DNA of 64,000 nucleotides, taken from the NCBI GenBank assembly GCA_001664005.1, contig CP016093.1, positions 3,059,001-3,123,000 on the forward strand. Direction: 5' to 3'. The notes beneath the pieces are model-generated. The model did no database searches, was not told where the DNA came from, and saw nothing but the letters and a program-made list of their open reading frames with translations. This document shows positions 1-9,872 of the stretch, piece after piece. Each line of letters opens with the position of its first letter. Position 1 is the first letter of the stretch. The DNA is from Rhizobiales bacterium NRL2. GTDB lineage: Bacteria > Pseudomonadota > Alphaproteobacteria > Minwuiales > Minwuiaceae. Made by a program: the position numbers and the translations under genes.

Positions 1-1029
1 CCAGACCGCCGCGCCGCGCACCAGCGGCGAAGCGTCGTCCAGCAGGCCTTCGACCCGTGCCGACAGCGACTCGTCGCCGGCATTGCCGACCGCCATCAGG
101 ACATTGCGCAGGAACCGGTCCCGCCCCAGCCGCTTGACCGGCGTCTGAGCGAACATCCGCCGGAACGCGGCGTCGTCGAGTTCCAGCAGTTCCGCCAGCG
201 GCGCGTTCAGAATTTCCTCCCGCATCGCCAGCCGGTCGTCGCGGGAGGCCCGGGCGAACTTGTTCCACGGACAGACCGCCAGACAGTCGTCGCAGCCAAA
301 GATCCGGTTGCCTATCGCGGTGCGGAATTCATGCGGGATCGGCCCGCGGTGCTCCACCGTGAGATAGGCGATGCAGCGGTTCGCATCGAGTTGATAGGGC
401 GAGGGAAAGGCGTCGGTCGGGCAGACGTCGAGACATCGCCGGCAGGCGCCGCAATGGTCGCCCCCTGCTTCGTCCGCCGGCAGGTCGAGGGTCGTGAAGA
501 TTGCGCCGAGAAAGGTCCAGGAGCCGGCGCTGCGGCTGACGAGATTGGTGTGCTTGCCCTGCCAGCCGAGGCCCGCTGCGGCGGCCAGGGGTTTCTCCAT
601 CACGGGAGCCGTGTCCACGAACACCTTGATTTCACAGCCTGTTTCATCGACCAGCCAGCGGCCCAGGGTCTTCAGGCGTTTCTTGACCACGTCGTGATAG
701 TCGCGGCGCGCGGCATAGGCCGAAACCGCGCCGCGGCCGGGATCGTTCAGCAAGGCCAGAGGATCGTGGTCGGGCCCGTAGTTCGTCGCCAGCATCACGA
801 TCGATCGCGCCGCGGGCCAGAGCGCCGCAGGATCGCGCCGCCAGGCGGCCCGCTCGGCCATCCAGTCCATGTCGCCCTGCCGGCCGGCCGCCAGGAACGC
901 ATCCAGGCGTTCGCCCGCCCCGGCAATTCCGGCAGGCGCGGTGACGCCGGTCCCGGCAAAGCCGAGGTCGAGCGCGCGCGTCCGGATCGCCGCCTTCAGA
1001 CCAGCCGGATCAGAAATCGAGATCGTCAT
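1..1029 (-). CDS. queG: Epoxyqueuosine reductase QueG (3' end outside window)
   Basis: Cobalamin- and Fe-S-dependent enzyme that reduces epoxyqueuosine to queuosine in tRNA anticodons, the last step of queuosine synthesis; cytosolic. Two ferredoxin-type cysteine clusters are visible, [12 protein letters not shown] near residues 190-202 and CDDCLAVCP near 245-254, followed by a HEAT-like tail ([18 protein letters not shown]) that runs off the left edge. About 343 residues are present, close to the family's full length. The ATG at 1029 gives [11 protein letters not shown]. The start overlaps the end of the upstream GST gene by 20 bp, so the two are probably co-transcribed. Identification is firm; only the C-terminus is missing. 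Confidence 0.93.
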   Translation of the reverse strand, partial: MTISISDPAGLKAAIRTRALDLGFAGTGVTAPAGIAGAGERLDAFLAAGRQGDMDWMAERAAWRRDPAALWPAARSIVMLATNYGPDHDPLALLNDPGRGAVSAYAARRDYHDVVKKRLKTLGRWLVDETGCEIKVFVDTAPVMEKPLAAAAGLGWQGKHTNLVSRSAGSWTFLGAIFTTLDLPADEAGGDHCGACRRCLDVCPTDAFPSPYQLDANRCIAYLTVEHRGPIPHEFRTAIGNRIFGCDDCLAVCPWNKFARASRDDRLAMREEILNAPLAELLELDDAAFRRMFAQTPVKRLGRDRFLRNVLMAVGNAGDESLSARVEGLLDDASPLVRGAAVW

Positions 1030-1681
1030 AATGCGCCGGCGGCGCCAGCCCCGCGATGCGGTCCGCCAGCAGCGGACGGAACGACGGCCGGGACTTCATC
1101 CGGCTGTACCACTGCCGTGCCTCCTGAAATTCGTCCCAGGGCGCCTCGCCCAGATAGTCGACGACCGACAGATGTGCCGCCGCCATGAGGTCCGCAAGAC
1201 TCATCTCGTCGCCAGCAAGCCAGCGCCGCCGCTCCGAGAGGTGGCCGATATAGTCGAGATGGAAACGGATGTTCGTGCGCGCGGTCCGGATCGCCATCGG
1301 ATCCGGCGCGCCGGCGCGGATCATCCCGCGGTAGTGCCGCTCGAACAGCAGCGTGTCGGAGACCTCGACGGCGAACTTGTAGTCGAACCAGCCCACCAGC
1401 CGGCGCACTTCGGCGCGGGCGACGGCGTTCTGGCCGAGCATGACCGGCTGAGGGTGACGTTCGTCGATATATTCGGCGATGGCGCGGGCGTCCGCCAGAG
1501 CCGGCACGCCGCCCCCCGGAGCCAGCACCGGCGGCCAGCCCGACGGATTCAGCGAGAGGAAGCTCTCGCCCGGCGCCCACGGCTTGGTCAGAGCGAGATC
1601 GAATCCGATTCCCTTCTCCGCCAGCAGCAGCCGGATGAACCGGCTCCCCTGCGACAGCCAGTAGTGATAGAGGGTCGTCAT
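1010..1681 (-). CDS. Glutathione S-transferase family protein
   Basis: Cytosolic GST-fold protein of 223 residues. It has an N-terminal thioredoxin-like domain ([20 protein letters not shown]) and an all-helical C-terminal domain with the typical [20 protein letters not shown] segment. It could conjugate glutathione or have another thiol-dependent role; the substrate cannot be read from sequence. I prefer the ATG at 1681 to the upstream ATG at 1720 because the extra 13 residues are basic and precede the conserved domain start. The 3' end overlaps queG by 20 bp. Confidence 0.88.
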   Translation of the reverse strand: MTTLYHYWLSQGSRFIRLLLAEKGIGFDLALTKPWAPGESFLSLNPSGWPPVLAPGGGVPALADARAIAEYIDERHPQPVMLGQNAVARAEVRRLVGWFDYKFAVEVSDTLLFERHYRGMIRAGAPDPMAIRTARTNIRFHLDYIGHLSERRRWLAGDEMSLADLMAAAHLSVVDYLGEAPWDEFQEARQWYSRMKSRPSFRPLLADRIAGLAPPAHYDDLDF

Positions 1682-1783
1682 CCAGGATCGCCGATTCCGC
1701 CGCGCAAAGACCTTCGCCATTCAGTGGCGCTCTGATAAGACACGTTCCGGCCATCTCAGGCAATCGACCGCGGGATCGAAGCG

Positions 1784-2590
1784 TTGACCGACCTTCAACT
1801 CATCATCATCGCCCTGGTCCAGGGGATCACCGAGTTCCTGCCAATCAGCTCATCGGGCCACCTGTATCTGACGTCGAACCTGCTGGGCTGGCCCGATCAG
1901 GGCGTGAAGGTGGATGCGGCCGTCCATGTCGGCACGCTGGCGGCGGTGATCATCTACTGCTGGCGGGAGGTGGGCCGCGTGATCGGCGGATTCTTCCAGG
2001 CGCTGGCGCTGCGCAACACCGCGAACAGCCGCCTGTTCCTTAACCTGCTGGTCGGCACGATTCCGATCGTCCTGGCCGGCGGCGTGCTGGTGTGGCTCGA
2101 CCGCACGGCCATGTTCCGCTCCCTGGAAATGGTTGCCTGGGCGACCATTGTCTTCGGCCTGCTGCTCTGGCTGGCCGACGGCGTCGGCATGACCATCCGC
2201 AAGATGGAGCACATGGGCTGGGGCAGCGCCCTCATGATCGGTCTGTTCCAGGTCATCGCCCTTGTGCCGGGCGCCAGCCGCGCCGGCATGACCATGATGG
2301 CGGGGCGCCTGCTCGGCTTCGAGCGGGCCGAAGCGGCGCGGTTCTCGCTCCTGCTCTCGATCCCGGCGATTCTGGCCGCAGGCGGCCACAGCCTGAAGGA
2401 GATCTACGAGAGCGGCGACCTGTCACTGGGCCGCGGCGTGCTGATGGCCATGGGCATCGCCTTTCTGACCGCCCTCCCCGCCATCGCGCTGATGATGGCC
2501 TGGCTCAGGCGTTCGGGCTATGCGCCCTTCGTGATCTACCGTCTGGCGCTCGGCGCCGTGCTGCTGGCGGTGGTCTACGGCGTCGTCTGA
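1784..2590 (+). CDS. uppP: Undecaprenyl-diphosphatase UppP (BacA)
   Basis: Inner-membrane phosphatase that converts undecaprenyl pyrophosphate to undecaprenyl phosphate, recycling the lipid carrier of peptidoglycan synthesis; also linked to bacitracin resistance. It is 268 residues long, the usual length, with multiple membrane helices. Both signature motifs are present: EFLPISSSGHL at about 17-27 and VPGASRAGMT at about 160-169. The start is TTG at 1784 (TTGACCGACCTTCAAC); no better ATG lies upstream in frame. Divergent from the GST/queG pair, with about 100 bp between them for promoters. Confidence 0.95.
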   Translation: MTDLQLIIIALVQGITEFLPISSSGHLYLTSNLLGWPDQGVKVDAAVHVGTLAAVIIYCWREVGRVIGGFFQALALRNTANSRLFLNLLVGTIPIVLAGGVLVWLDRTAMFRSLEMVAWATIVFGLLLWLADGVGMTIRKMEHMGWGSALMIGLFQVIALVPGASRAGMTMMAGRLLGFERAEAARFSLLLSIPAILAAGGHSLKEIYESGDLSLGRGVLMAMGIAFLTALPAIALMMAWLRRSGYAPFVIYRLALGAVLLAVVYGVV

Positions 2591-2700
2591 GGTCGCGCCT
2601 TGCGACCCGGGGGCCGCGTCGCCACGTGCCCGGGGAGCCGGGACACGCGAATGCCGCGGCGGCCCGGCTGCATGATCCAGATCGACGTGGAGCAACAAGC

Positions 2701-3231
2701 ATGAACCTGAAAGGCACGCTCATCGGCCTGTCGGCGGGCATCCTGCTGGCGGCGTCGCCGGCGACCGCCGACGAGGCGCGCACCGCCGACCTCGTGAACG
2801 GCGACGGCCAGCGAATCGGCCAGGTCATCGTGAAACCGGTCTCGGGCGGCGTCCTGTTGACGGCGAAGGCCCAGCGACTGCCGGCCGGCGCCCATGGCTT
2901 CCACATTCACGAGACCGGCAAGTGCGAGCCCGGCGAGGGCTTCAAGACCGCAGGCGGCCATCTGGCCGACGGCGCCAGCCACGGCTTTCACGTGGACGGC
3001 GGCCCGCATCCGGGCGACATGCCGAACGTGCATGTCGGCAGCGATGGCGTCCTGAACGTCGAGGTCCTGAACAGCCGCGTGCAACTGACGGAATCCGGCG
3101 ACGGCGCACTGCTCGACCGGGACGGCTCGGCCCTGATGATCCATTCAGGTCCCGACGACTACGAAAGCCAGCCATCCGGCGCCGCAGGGGCGCGGATCGC
3201 CTGCGCGGTGATCGCCGAGGGCGGTTCCTGA
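2701..3231 (+). CDS. sodC: Cu/Zn superoxide dismutase, periplasmic
   Basis: Periplasmic Cu/Zn SOD that dismutates superoxide; 176 residues. A signal peptide (MNLKGTLIGLSAGILLAASP, cleaved near ATADEAR) precedes the beta-barrel. Metal ligands are visible in order: HGFHIHE, GGHLAD, SHGFH and GPHPGDMPN, then the late copper histidine in MIHSGPDDY and the conserved Arg of GARIACAV. The paired cysteines of the structural disulfide are in ETGKCEPG and RIACAV. The start is ATG at 2701, 110 bp after uppP. A second, more diverged SodC lies in the island at 24.5 kb. Convergent with the HAD gene, 4 bp apart. Confidence 0.94.
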   Translation: MNLKGTLIGLSAGILLAASPATADEARTADLVNGDGQRIGQVIVKPVSGGVLLTAKAQRLPAGAHGFHIHETGKCEPGEGFKTAGGHLADGASHGFHVDGGPHPGDMPNVHVGSDGVLNVEVLNSRVQLTESGDGALLDRDGSALMIHSGPDDYESQPSGAAGARIACAVIAEGGS

Positions 3232-3235
3232 ACGT

Positions 3236-3946
3236 TCAGCAGTCGAGCTGTTCGGCCAGGTCGCGGAAATCCGCCGCGACCCAGTCCCAGTCACCGGTGG
3301 CGGGCCGCGGCTCGCCGCCCGACGACTGGAACTCGTCGCGGCGTTCGACATAGGCAGTCTTCAGCCCGAAGGACTGCGCCGCGGCCAGATCCTCGTTGTG
3401 GGCGGCGACCATGCAGCATTGTTCCGGCGCCAGATCCAGCGCGGCGGCGGAGTTCAGATAGGCCTCCCGCTGCGGCTTGTAGGCCCGGGCGACCTCCGCG
3501 CCCAGGATCACGTCCCAGGGCAGTCCGGCGCGCCTGGCCATGTTCACCATCAGCGAGATATTGCCGTTCGAACAGGTCGCCAGGATGAAACGGCTTTTCA
3601 GGCGGTTCAGCCCGCCCACCGCGTCGGACCAGGGGTCGAGCCGGTGCCAGACCCGGTTCAGCTCGGCCTTCTCCGCTTCGGTCATGTCATCGATGCCGAA
3701 ATCCTTCAGCACCTGCTCCAGGTTCTCGCGGTGGAGCACATCGAGCTTCACGAAGCCGCGGCCGCCCTCGCGGATGCGCGCCATGGCCGGCTGGTAGAAG
3801 TTGCGCCAGGCGGTCGCGAAGTCGTGGCCGCTGACGCCCCAGCCCCGCGCCGCGTTCATCAGGTCGACCTCGGCGGCGATCGAGCCGCGCCAGTCCACCA
3901 CCGTGCCGAAGACATCGAAGAGCAGCGCTCTGGTTCGATCGGTCAT
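3236..3946 (-). CDS. Haloacid dehalogenase type II, HAD superfamily
   Basis: Predicted cytosolic hydrolase of 236 residues, related to L-2-haloacid dehalogenases. The nucleophile aspartate sits in LLFDVFGTVVDWRG (D11), motif II in ATCSNGN, and the later lysine/acidic region in YKPQREAYL and VAAHNEDLAAA. These match the type II dehalogenase arrangement rather than generic phosphatases, but substrate is not proven. The start is ATG at 3946; a long upstream extension to 4156 is in frame but does not look like protein. Divergent from the LLM oxidoreductase gene at 4075. Confidence 0.88.
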   Translation of the reverse strand: MTDRTRALLFDVFGTVVDWRGSIAAEVDLMNAARGWGVSGHDFATAWRNFYQPAMARIREGGRGFVKLDVLHRENLEQVLKDFGIDDMTEAEKAELNRVWHRLDPWSDAVGGLNRLKSRFILATCSNGNISLMVNMARRAGLPWDVILGAEVARAYKPQREAYLNSAAALDLAPEQCCMVAAHNEDLAAAQSFGLKTAYVERRDEFQSSGGEPRPATGDWDWVAADFRDLAEQLDC

Positions 3947-4074
3947 TTGCAGTCCCTCCCGTTTTGCGAAGATTGGTTCCGGCCGAGGGCGACTGCAAGC
4001 GCACGCTTCTACCCAGGGGTCAAGGTTGATACCTTCGCGTACAAAGCTTTCAGGACATACCGGGAGGAGAAACG

Positions 4075-5328
4075 ATGGAATTCGGGGTTTTCTACGAGCT
4101 GCAACTGCCCAAGCCCTGGAACGAGGGCGACGAGCACCGGCTGTTCCAGGAGGCATTGGAACAGGTGGAACTCGCCGACCGGCTGGGCATCGACTACGCG
4201 TGGGCGGTGGAGCATCACTTCCTGGAGGAGTATTCCCACTGCGCTTCGCCGGAGGTCTTCCTGGCCGCCGCCGCCGGGCGGACGAAGAACATCAAGCTGG
4301 GCCACGGCATCCGCCAGGTGATCCCGAACTACAATCATCCGGCCCGCACCGCCGAGGGCATGGCCTCACTGGATCTCGTCTCCAGCGGCCGCGCGCAGTT
4401 CGGCATCGGCGAGGGCGCCACGCGGCTGGAACTGCACGGCTTCGGCATTCCGGCCAAGAAGAAGCGCGCCATGTCGCTGGAGGCCGCCGAGCAGGTCGCC
4501 AACATGATGGTGATGACGCCCTATCCCGGCTACGAGAGCGAGAGCTTCTCGGTACCCTGCCGCAATGTCGTGCCGAAGCCGCTGCAGAAGCCGCATCCGC
4601 CCATGTGGATGGCCTGCACCAACCGCGACACCATCAAGGTCGCGGCGCAGAACGGCATCGGCGCGCTGGCCTTCTCCTTCGTCGACCCGGACGAGGCGAA
4701 GACCTGGGCCGATATCTACTACGACATCATCAAGTCCGATCAGTGCGTGCCACTGGGCCATGCGGTCAACGCCAACATCGCCATGGTCAGCGCCTTTTCG
4801 CTGGACCATGACCGTGGCGAAGCGATCCGCAAGGGCCAGGAGGGCTTCGAGTTCTTCTCCTACGCCATGCGCAAGCTGATTGCCGAGGACACGATCCCCG
4901 GCCGCACCCGGATCTGGGAGGACTTCCAGGCCGAGCGCAAGGTGGGCAGCGAGGAGATGATCGACGCCGCGAAGAAAGGCCGCGATCTGATGCACGCGCC
5001 CGGCATCGGCACGCCGGACGACTTCCGCAAGCACATCCGCAACTACGAGGATGCGGGCGTCGACCAGATCATCTTCCTGCAGCAGGCCGGCCGGAACACC
5101 CACGACGAGATCTGCCGGTCGCTGAACATGTTCGCCGAGGAGGTGCTGCCGGACTTCAAGGGCCAGGCATCGGAACGCATGGCCCGGAAGGCCGAGGAAC
5201 TGAAGCCCCACATCGAGGCCGCAATGAAGCGGAAACGCTACATGCCGGAACTGGCCGACGACGAGATCCCGCCGGTCCGGGCATCCAAGCCGCAGGTGGA
5301 GGTCAACCGCTCCGGCGACGCCGCCTGA
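4075..5328 (+). CDS. LLM-class flavin-dependent oxidoreductase
   Basis: Luciferase-like FMN- or F420-dependent oxidoreductase of 417 residues, cytosolic. The N-terminus MEFGVFYELQLPKPW and the WAVEHHFLEEYSH segment (about 43-55) are typical of bacterial luciferase-like monooxygenases, as are the LVSSGRAQFGIGEGATRLE strand and the late DDFRKHIRNYEDAGVDQIIF region. A purine-rich site (GGGAGGAGAAACG) sits just before the ATG. Substrate unknown. A hairpin terminator follows at 5361. Confidence 0.9.
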   Translation: MEFGVFYELQLPKPWNEGDEHRLFQEALEQVELADRLGIDYAWAVEHHFLEEYSHCASPEVFLAAAAGRTKNIKLGHGIRQVIPNYNHPARTAEGMASLDLVSSGRAQFGIGEGATRLELHGFGIPAKKKRAMSLEAAEQVANMMVMTPYPGYESESFSVPCRNVVPKPLQKPHPPMWMACTNRDTIKVAAQNGIGALAFSFVDPDEAKTWADIYYDIIKSDQCVPLGHAVNANIAMVSAFSLDHDRGEAIRKGQEGFEFFSYAMRKLIAEDTIPGRTRIWEDFQAERKVGSEEMIDAAKKGRDLMHAPGIGTPDDFRKHIRNYEDAGVDQIIFLQQAGRNTHDEICRSLNMFAEEVLPDFKGQASERMARKAEELKPHIEAAMKRKRYMPELADDEIPPVRASKPQVEVNRSGDAA

Positions 5329-5360
5329 CAATCGGCGTCAATTTCATCGGATGAGATCGG

Positions 5361-5391
5361 GGGCGGCCGCCGGAAGGTTGCCGCCCTCTTT
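5361..5391 (+). terminator. Rho-independent terminator after LLM gene
   Basis: Perfect 7-bp stem GGGCGGC (5361-5367) and GCCGCCC (5380-5386) with a 12-nt loop, followed by TCTTTC. It lies 33 bp after the LLM stop codon and before the DUF1800 gene. Confidence 0.6.
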
Positions 5392-5481
5392 CGATTCCAG
5401 CACTTCGTCGGCGGGCATCGCACTATCGACATCGCAAAGCCGTTGGGATTCAATCGCCCGCAGGCGTGAGGGGTTGAATTC

Positions 5482-6813
5482 ATGACGGTGCCCATGGGCG
5501 CGGTCGCGGCCATCCGGTTCGGATACGGCCCGCGTCCTGGCGAGATCGAACGGCGCGCGGGCGACCCCCAGGGCAGCCTGCTGGCCGAACTCGCGCCGGA
5601 TCCCCCAACGCCGGAGCCGCTCACCGGCCTGCCGCAGAGCGCGGCCATGCTGACCCGCTTCATGCGCGCCCGGCGCAGCGACGGCGATCCGGGCGTCATC
5701 CGCCTGTTCAAGAACGATTTCCGCATGCTGTTCCTGCAGGAGGCGATGCTGCGCACCCGTGCGGCGGTATTGACGGACACGCCCTTCCGGGAGCGGCTGG
5801 TGCACTTCTGGTCGAACCACTTCACCGTTTCGGCGCGCAAGGCGGTCCTGCTCGGCCTGGCCGGCGGCTTCGAGCGGGAAGCCATCCGCCCCAACATCAT
5901 GGGCCGATTCGAGGATCTGCTGGTGGCGGCGGTGCGCCATCCGGGCATGATCTTCTACCTCGACAACGTGCTTTCGATCGGTCCGCGTTCCGAGGCCGGC
6001 CGCCGCCTTGGCAAGGGCATGAACGAGAACCTGGCGCGCGAGATCCTGGAGCTTCACACCCTGGGTGCGGGCGGCGGCTACACCCAGGCCGACGTCGAGG
6101 CGCTGGCGTTGATGCTGACCGGCTGGAGCGTCGGCCGGCCCGACCGGGAACGGCAGCCCGGCGCCTTCTGGTTCTACGCCCGCGCCCATGAACCGGGCCC
6201 CCGCGCGCTTCTCGGACGGCGCTATGCCGACGATGGCGCCGGCCAGGCGGAGGCGGCGCTGCGCGATCTCGCCCGGCATCCGGCGACCGCCCGTCACGTC
6301 TGCGCCCGGCTGCTCCGTCATTTCGTCGGGGACCGGCCGGAACCGGCGGACCTCGACTACCTCGTCCGTGTCTGGTCCGAAAGCGGCGGCGACCTGCCGA
6401 CCGTCTATCGCGGTCTGATCGGGCTGCGCAACGCCTGGACGCCGCTGACCAAACTGAAGACACCCAATGACCTGCTGATCTCCAGCCTCCGCGCCACGGG
6501 CATCCGCAAGGTCAACCAGTGGGTGGTCAGCGCGCTGGAGCTTCTCGGCCAGGCGCCATGGTCCGCGCCGACGCCCAAGGGCTGGCCCGACCGCGCCGAC
6601 GCCTGGCTCAGCGCGGATCAGGCCATGCGCCGCATCGAGTACGCCGGCGCGCTGGGCGAGCGGATGACAGGCTGGCTCGAACCGGAGCGGACCGCCATCG
6701 ACGCGCTGGGACCGCTGCTGCCTCGCGACATGGCAGTCAGCGTCGGACAGGCCGAGAGCGAAGCGCAGGCGCTGGCGGTGCTGTTCGCCGCGCCCGCGTT
6801 CCAGAGGAGGTGA
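5482..6813 (+). CDS. DUF1800 domain-containing protein
   Basis: 443-residue protein of the DUF1800 family. Conserved blocks visible: FWSNHFTVS (about 112-120), GMNENLAREILELHTLGAGG (about 180-199) and ALMLTGWSVG. DUF1800 genes are nearly always followed by a DUF1501 gene, as here with a 2-bp gap, so the two are an operon. Biochemical function is not established; DUF1501 partners are Tat-exported, so a periplasmic or surface role is likely. No clear signal peptide is visible on this protein. Confidence 0.88.
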   Translation: MTVPMGAVAAIRFGYGPRPGEIERRAGDPQGSLLAELAPDPPTPEPLTGLPQSAAMLTRFMRARRSDGDPGVIRLFKNDFRMLFLQEAMLRTRAAVLTDTPFRERLVHFWSNHFTVSARKAVLLGLAGGFEREAIRPNIMGRFEDLLVAAVRHPGMIFYLDNVLSIGPRSEAGRRLGKGMNENLAREILELHTLGAGGGYTQADVEALALMLTGWSVGRPDRERQPGAFWFYARAHEPGPRALLGRRYADDGAGQAEAALRDLARHPATARHVCARLLRHFVGDRPEPADLDYLVRVWSESGGDLPTVYRGLIGLRNAWTPLTKLKTPNDLLISSLRATGIRKVNQWVVSALELLGQAPWSAPTPKGWPDRADAWLSADQAMRRIEYAGALGERMTGWLEPERTAIDALGPLLPRDMAVSVGQAESEAQALAVLFAAPAFQRR

Positions 6814-6815
6814 GC

Positions 6816-7979
6816 ATGACGGAACTCTCCCGCCGCCGCCTTCTCGCCTCATCCGGGCTCACGCTCGCCGCGGGCCTGACGCCTGCCCTGCCCGCCTTCG
6901 CCGGCGCCGACGAGCGCCGGCTGCTGGTGGTCATTCTGCGCGGCGGCATGGACGGACTGGCGGCATTGCCCCCGCTGGGCGACCCCGATTTCGCCGGTCT
7001 GCGCACGGCCGGGGCAGCACCGCTACCGCTCGACGGCTTCTTCGGTCTCCACCCGGCCCTGCCGACGCTGGCGCGGTTGTGGGCACGGAAGGAGATGATC
7101 GGTTTCCACGCCGTAGGCACGCCATACCGGGAACGGTCGCACTTCGACGCCCAGAACGTACTGGAATCGGGTCTGGACGGCCCGAGCGGCAGCGCCGACG
7201 GCTGGCTCAACCGGGCGGTCGCCGAGCGCGGCGCGCCGGCGGGCTACGCCATGGGCGTCGGCATCCGCCCGCCGCTGGTGCTGCGCGGCCGGGTGACCGT
7301 CGGCTCCTGGGCGCCCAACGCCCTGCCACAGGCCGACGAATCCACCCTCGCCCGGATCGCCGCGCTGTGGCGGGAAGACCCGCTGCTGGCCCCGCACATC
7401 GCAAGCGCCCTGGAGCAGCAGCGCATGACCGCCGGCCTCGACGAGGGAATCGAGGGCACGCGTCAGTCGCGCAGGCGGCTGGAGCCGCTGATGAAGGGCG
7501 CGGCGGAACTGATGAGCACGCCGGACGGCCCGCGCGTCGTGGCGATGGACGACACCGGCTGGGATACCCACACCAACGAGGCCAATCGCCTGGACCGGAA
7601 GCTGGCCGAACTGGAGGCGGGGCTGGAGCTTCTGGTCGGCGGCCTGCAGCCGGTCTGGCGGCACACCGCCGTGCTGGTCGTCACCGAGTTCGGGCGCACG
7701 GTGCGGATCAACGGCAACCAGGGCACCGATCATGGGGTCGGCGGCGCGGCCTTCCTGTTCGGCGGCGCGGTGGACGGCGGCCGGATCGTCAGCGAGTGGC
7801 CGGGTCTCGCCCCGCGTGACCTGATCCAGGGCCGCGACCTGCGGCCCACGATCGACCTGCGCAACCTCTTCCGGGCGCTGCTGCACGACCATCTGGGCTA
7901 CGCCTCGGCGGCGCTGGGCGAACGCGTGCTGCCCGGCGTCCGCCGCGATCGCCGTCTCGACGGCCTGATCCGGGGCTGA
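6816..7979 (+). CDS. DUF1501 domain-containing protein, Tat-exported
   Basis: 387-residue protein with an N-terminal SRRRLLASSGLTLAAGL segment that fits a twin-arginine signal. The sulfatase/alkaline-phosphatase-like DUF1501 fold follows: LRGGMDGLAALPP (about 45-57), FHAVGTPYRERSHFDAQ, MDDTGWDTHTNEANR and VTEFGRTVRINGNQGTDHG. Those Asp/His/Thr blocks are the usual metal-binding core of the fold; the substrate is unknown. The ATG at 6816 follows AGAGGAGGTGAGC, a strong ribosome site inside the end of the DUF1800 gene. Confidence 0.9.
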   Translation: MTELSRRRLLASSGLTLAAGLTPALPAFAGADERRLLVVILRGGMDGLAALPPLGDPDFAGLRTAGAAPLPLDGFFGLHPALPTLARLWARKEMIGFHAVGTPYRERSHFDAQNVLESGLDGPSGSADGWLNRAVAERGAPAGYAMGVGIRPPLVLRGRVTVGSWAPNALPQADESTLARIAALWREDPLLAPHIASALEQQRMTAGLDEGIEGTRQSRRRLEPLMKGAAELMSTPDGPRVVAMDDTGWDTHTNEANRLDRKLAELEAGLELLVGGLQPVWRHTAVLVVTEFGRTVRINGNQGTDHGVGGAAFLFGGAVDGGRIVSEWPGLAPRDLIQGRDLRPTIDLRNLFRALLHDHLGYASAALGERVLPGVRRDRRLDGLIRG

Positions 7980-8181
7980 GCCGCTATTCGATCGAAGCGC
8001 CCCTGCGCCACCTTCCAATCGACTGACACTAAGGAACATTTCCCCCTGGAAAGTGTCGAAACTCGAGACTCTTTCCCGGAAGTCAGTCGGACAAGTGTCT
8101 TTCGCCGATGTTGGTGGTCCCACAAAGTTTGTGCTTGGGTTCGCCGTCCCTCCCGGAGGAGCCACCCGAGCCGAGGATTGC

Positions 8182-9864
8182 ATGAACCGACCATTGAACT
8201 TCGTTGCGGGGCTGTTGGGCGATGTCGGGATCGTCTTCTATCTGTCGATCCTGATCATCGCTGGTTTCGTTGCCACAGCAGCGCTCATTCCGGAAGTTGT
8301 CGGACAAACAGCACAGCAGATCCTCGACGCAACCGCGACGAACGTTGGCTGGATGTACCTGCTGGTGACGAGCGGGTTCGTCGTCTTCACGCTTTCACTC
8401 GCTCTTTCCAGGTACGGCAGCCTCCGGCTCGGTCCCGAGGACGAAGCCCCGGAATTCTCGTTCAATAGCTGGATCGCCATGATCTTCTCCGGCGGGATGG
8501 GGGTCGGATTGGTGTTCTGGGGCGTTGCGGAACCCATGACGCATTTCAACGCCCCGCCGCTGGGCATCGGCGTCCCCAGAACCGCTGACGCAGCCCAGAC
8601 CGGAATGCGGTACGCCTTCTTTCATTGGGGGCTTCACCAGTGGGCGAGCTTCGCCGTCGTGGGCCTCGCCATCGCGTATGTCCGTTTCCGCCACAACAGT
8701 CATGGCCTGATAAGCGAAACCTTCCGCCCCCTCCTCGGCGATCGTGTCGATAGGGGCTGGGGCAAGGCCGTAGACATCCTCACCGTCGTCTCGACGGTTG
8801 TCGGCGTCGCCACGACTCTCGGGCTGGGTGCTCTGCAGATAAACAGCGGCGTCGCACGCCTTGCGGATGTCCCGTACGGCCTTCTCCCACAGTTCGTGAT
8901 CATCGGCGCCGTAGGCGCGCTGTTCACGATCTCGGCAATGACCCCACTCGACAAGGGCATCCGCTACCTCAGCAACGCGAACATGGTACTCGCTGCCCTG
9001 CTCCTGGTGTTCGTGCTCACGCTGGGGCCGACGGCCTTCATATTCGGCGTGATGACCCAGACCCTTGGTGAATACCTGGGAAGCATCATACAGATGAGCC
9101 TGGTAACCACGCCGTACTCCGGCGAGCACTGGGTGGAACAGTGGACCATGTTCTACTGGGCGTGGGGGCTCAGCTGGGCGCCGTTCGTCGGCAGCTTCAT
9201 TGCCCGCATCTCGCGCGGACGTACCATCCGCGAGTTCGTCCTCGGCGTGATGATTGTGCCGGTCGTGCTCAGCATGCTCTGGTTCGCCACCTTCGGCGGC
9301 TCGGCCCTCCATTTCGAATTGTTCGACCATGCCGACATCGCCGATGCGGTCGCCCGGGAGATGCCGTCCGGTCTATACGTGATGCTCGACCAGCTTCCGT
9401 GGGGCGACGTTCTGGCCATCGCGGCTATCGCGTTGGTGTGCATGTTCGTGATCACGTCCGCCGACTCGGCGACATTCGTCCTCGGCATGTTCACATCGAA
9501 GGGCGTCCTTAATCCGACACGTTTCGTACGCGTCCTCTGGGGAGGATTGCAGTTGCTGATGGTTGCCGTGTTGTTGCTGAGCGGCGGCCTCGATGGCCTG
9601 CGCACCGTTTCCATCATTGCCGCCTTTCCGTTCATGTTGCTGATGGTGCTGATCGCCTTCGCGCTCTACAGGGACCTCTCGCGGGAGTTCCAGCAACGAG
9701 ACGAGAAAGCCCGGCTGCTCAACACACGTCTCGAACGCCTGCTGCTGAGGGAATCGGAACGCGAAGCGGAATTACTGGCCGAAGAGGAAAGCCACCCGTC
9801 GGCACCGGAGGAGGCGCCAACTGTAGGTCCAGGTGACGATCCATCTCAGGCGTATCCAAGGTAG
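8182..9864 (+). CDS. BCCT-family betaine/choline/carnitine transporter
   Basis: Sodium- or proton-coupled uptake of quaternary ammonium osmoprotectants at the inner membrane; 560 residues with about 12 membrane helices. Family signatures: GGMGVGLVFWGVAEPM (the GMGxG segment of sodium-coupled members), HWGLHQWASF, and the Trp-rich stretch WTMFYWAWGLSWAPFVGSFI. A charged cytosolic tail (about the last 70 residues) could be the osmosensory domain seen in some members. I use the ATG at 8182; a GTG at 8053 would add 43 residues without hydrophobic or conserved character. The nhaA gene begins 8 bp after the stop, so the pair looks like one salt/osmotic-stress operon. Confidence 0.92.
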   Translation: MNRPLNFVAGLLGDVGIVFYLSILIIAGFVATAALIPEVVGQTAQQILDATATNVGWMYLLVTSGFVVFTLSLALSRYGSLRLGPEDEAPEFSFNSWIAMIFSGGMGVGLVFWGVAEPMTHFNAPPLGIGVPRTADAAQTGMRYAFFHWGLHQWASFAVVGLAIAYVRFRHNSHGLISETFRPLLGDRVDRGWGKAVDILTVVSTVVGVATTLGLGALQINSGVARLADVPYGLLPQFVIIGAVGALFTISAMTPLDKGIRYLSNANMVLAALLLVFVLTLGPTAFIFGVMTQTLGEYLGSIIQMSLVTTPYSGEHWVEQWTMFYWAWGLSWAPFVGSFIARISRGRTIREFVLGVMIVPVVLSMLWFATFGGSALHFELFDHADIADAVAREMPSGLYVMLDQLPWGDVLAIAAIALVCMFVITSADSATFVLGMFTSKGVLNPTRFVRVLWGGLQLLMVAVLLLSGGLDGLRTVSIIAAFPFMLLMVLIAFALYRDLSREFQQRDEKARLLNTRLERLLLRESEREAELLAEEESHPSAPEEAPTVGPGDDPSQAYPR

Positions 9865-9872
9865 AATTTGCA

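Noticed and set aside
5344-6852. Minus-strand ORF of 502 codons
   Set aside because: Antisense of the DUF1800 gene; composition is typical of a GC-rich shadow frame.
8000-8181. Riboswitch upstream of the BCCT gene
   Set aside because: Some GC-rich complementarity is visible, but I could not build a known sodium or guanidine riboswitch fold.
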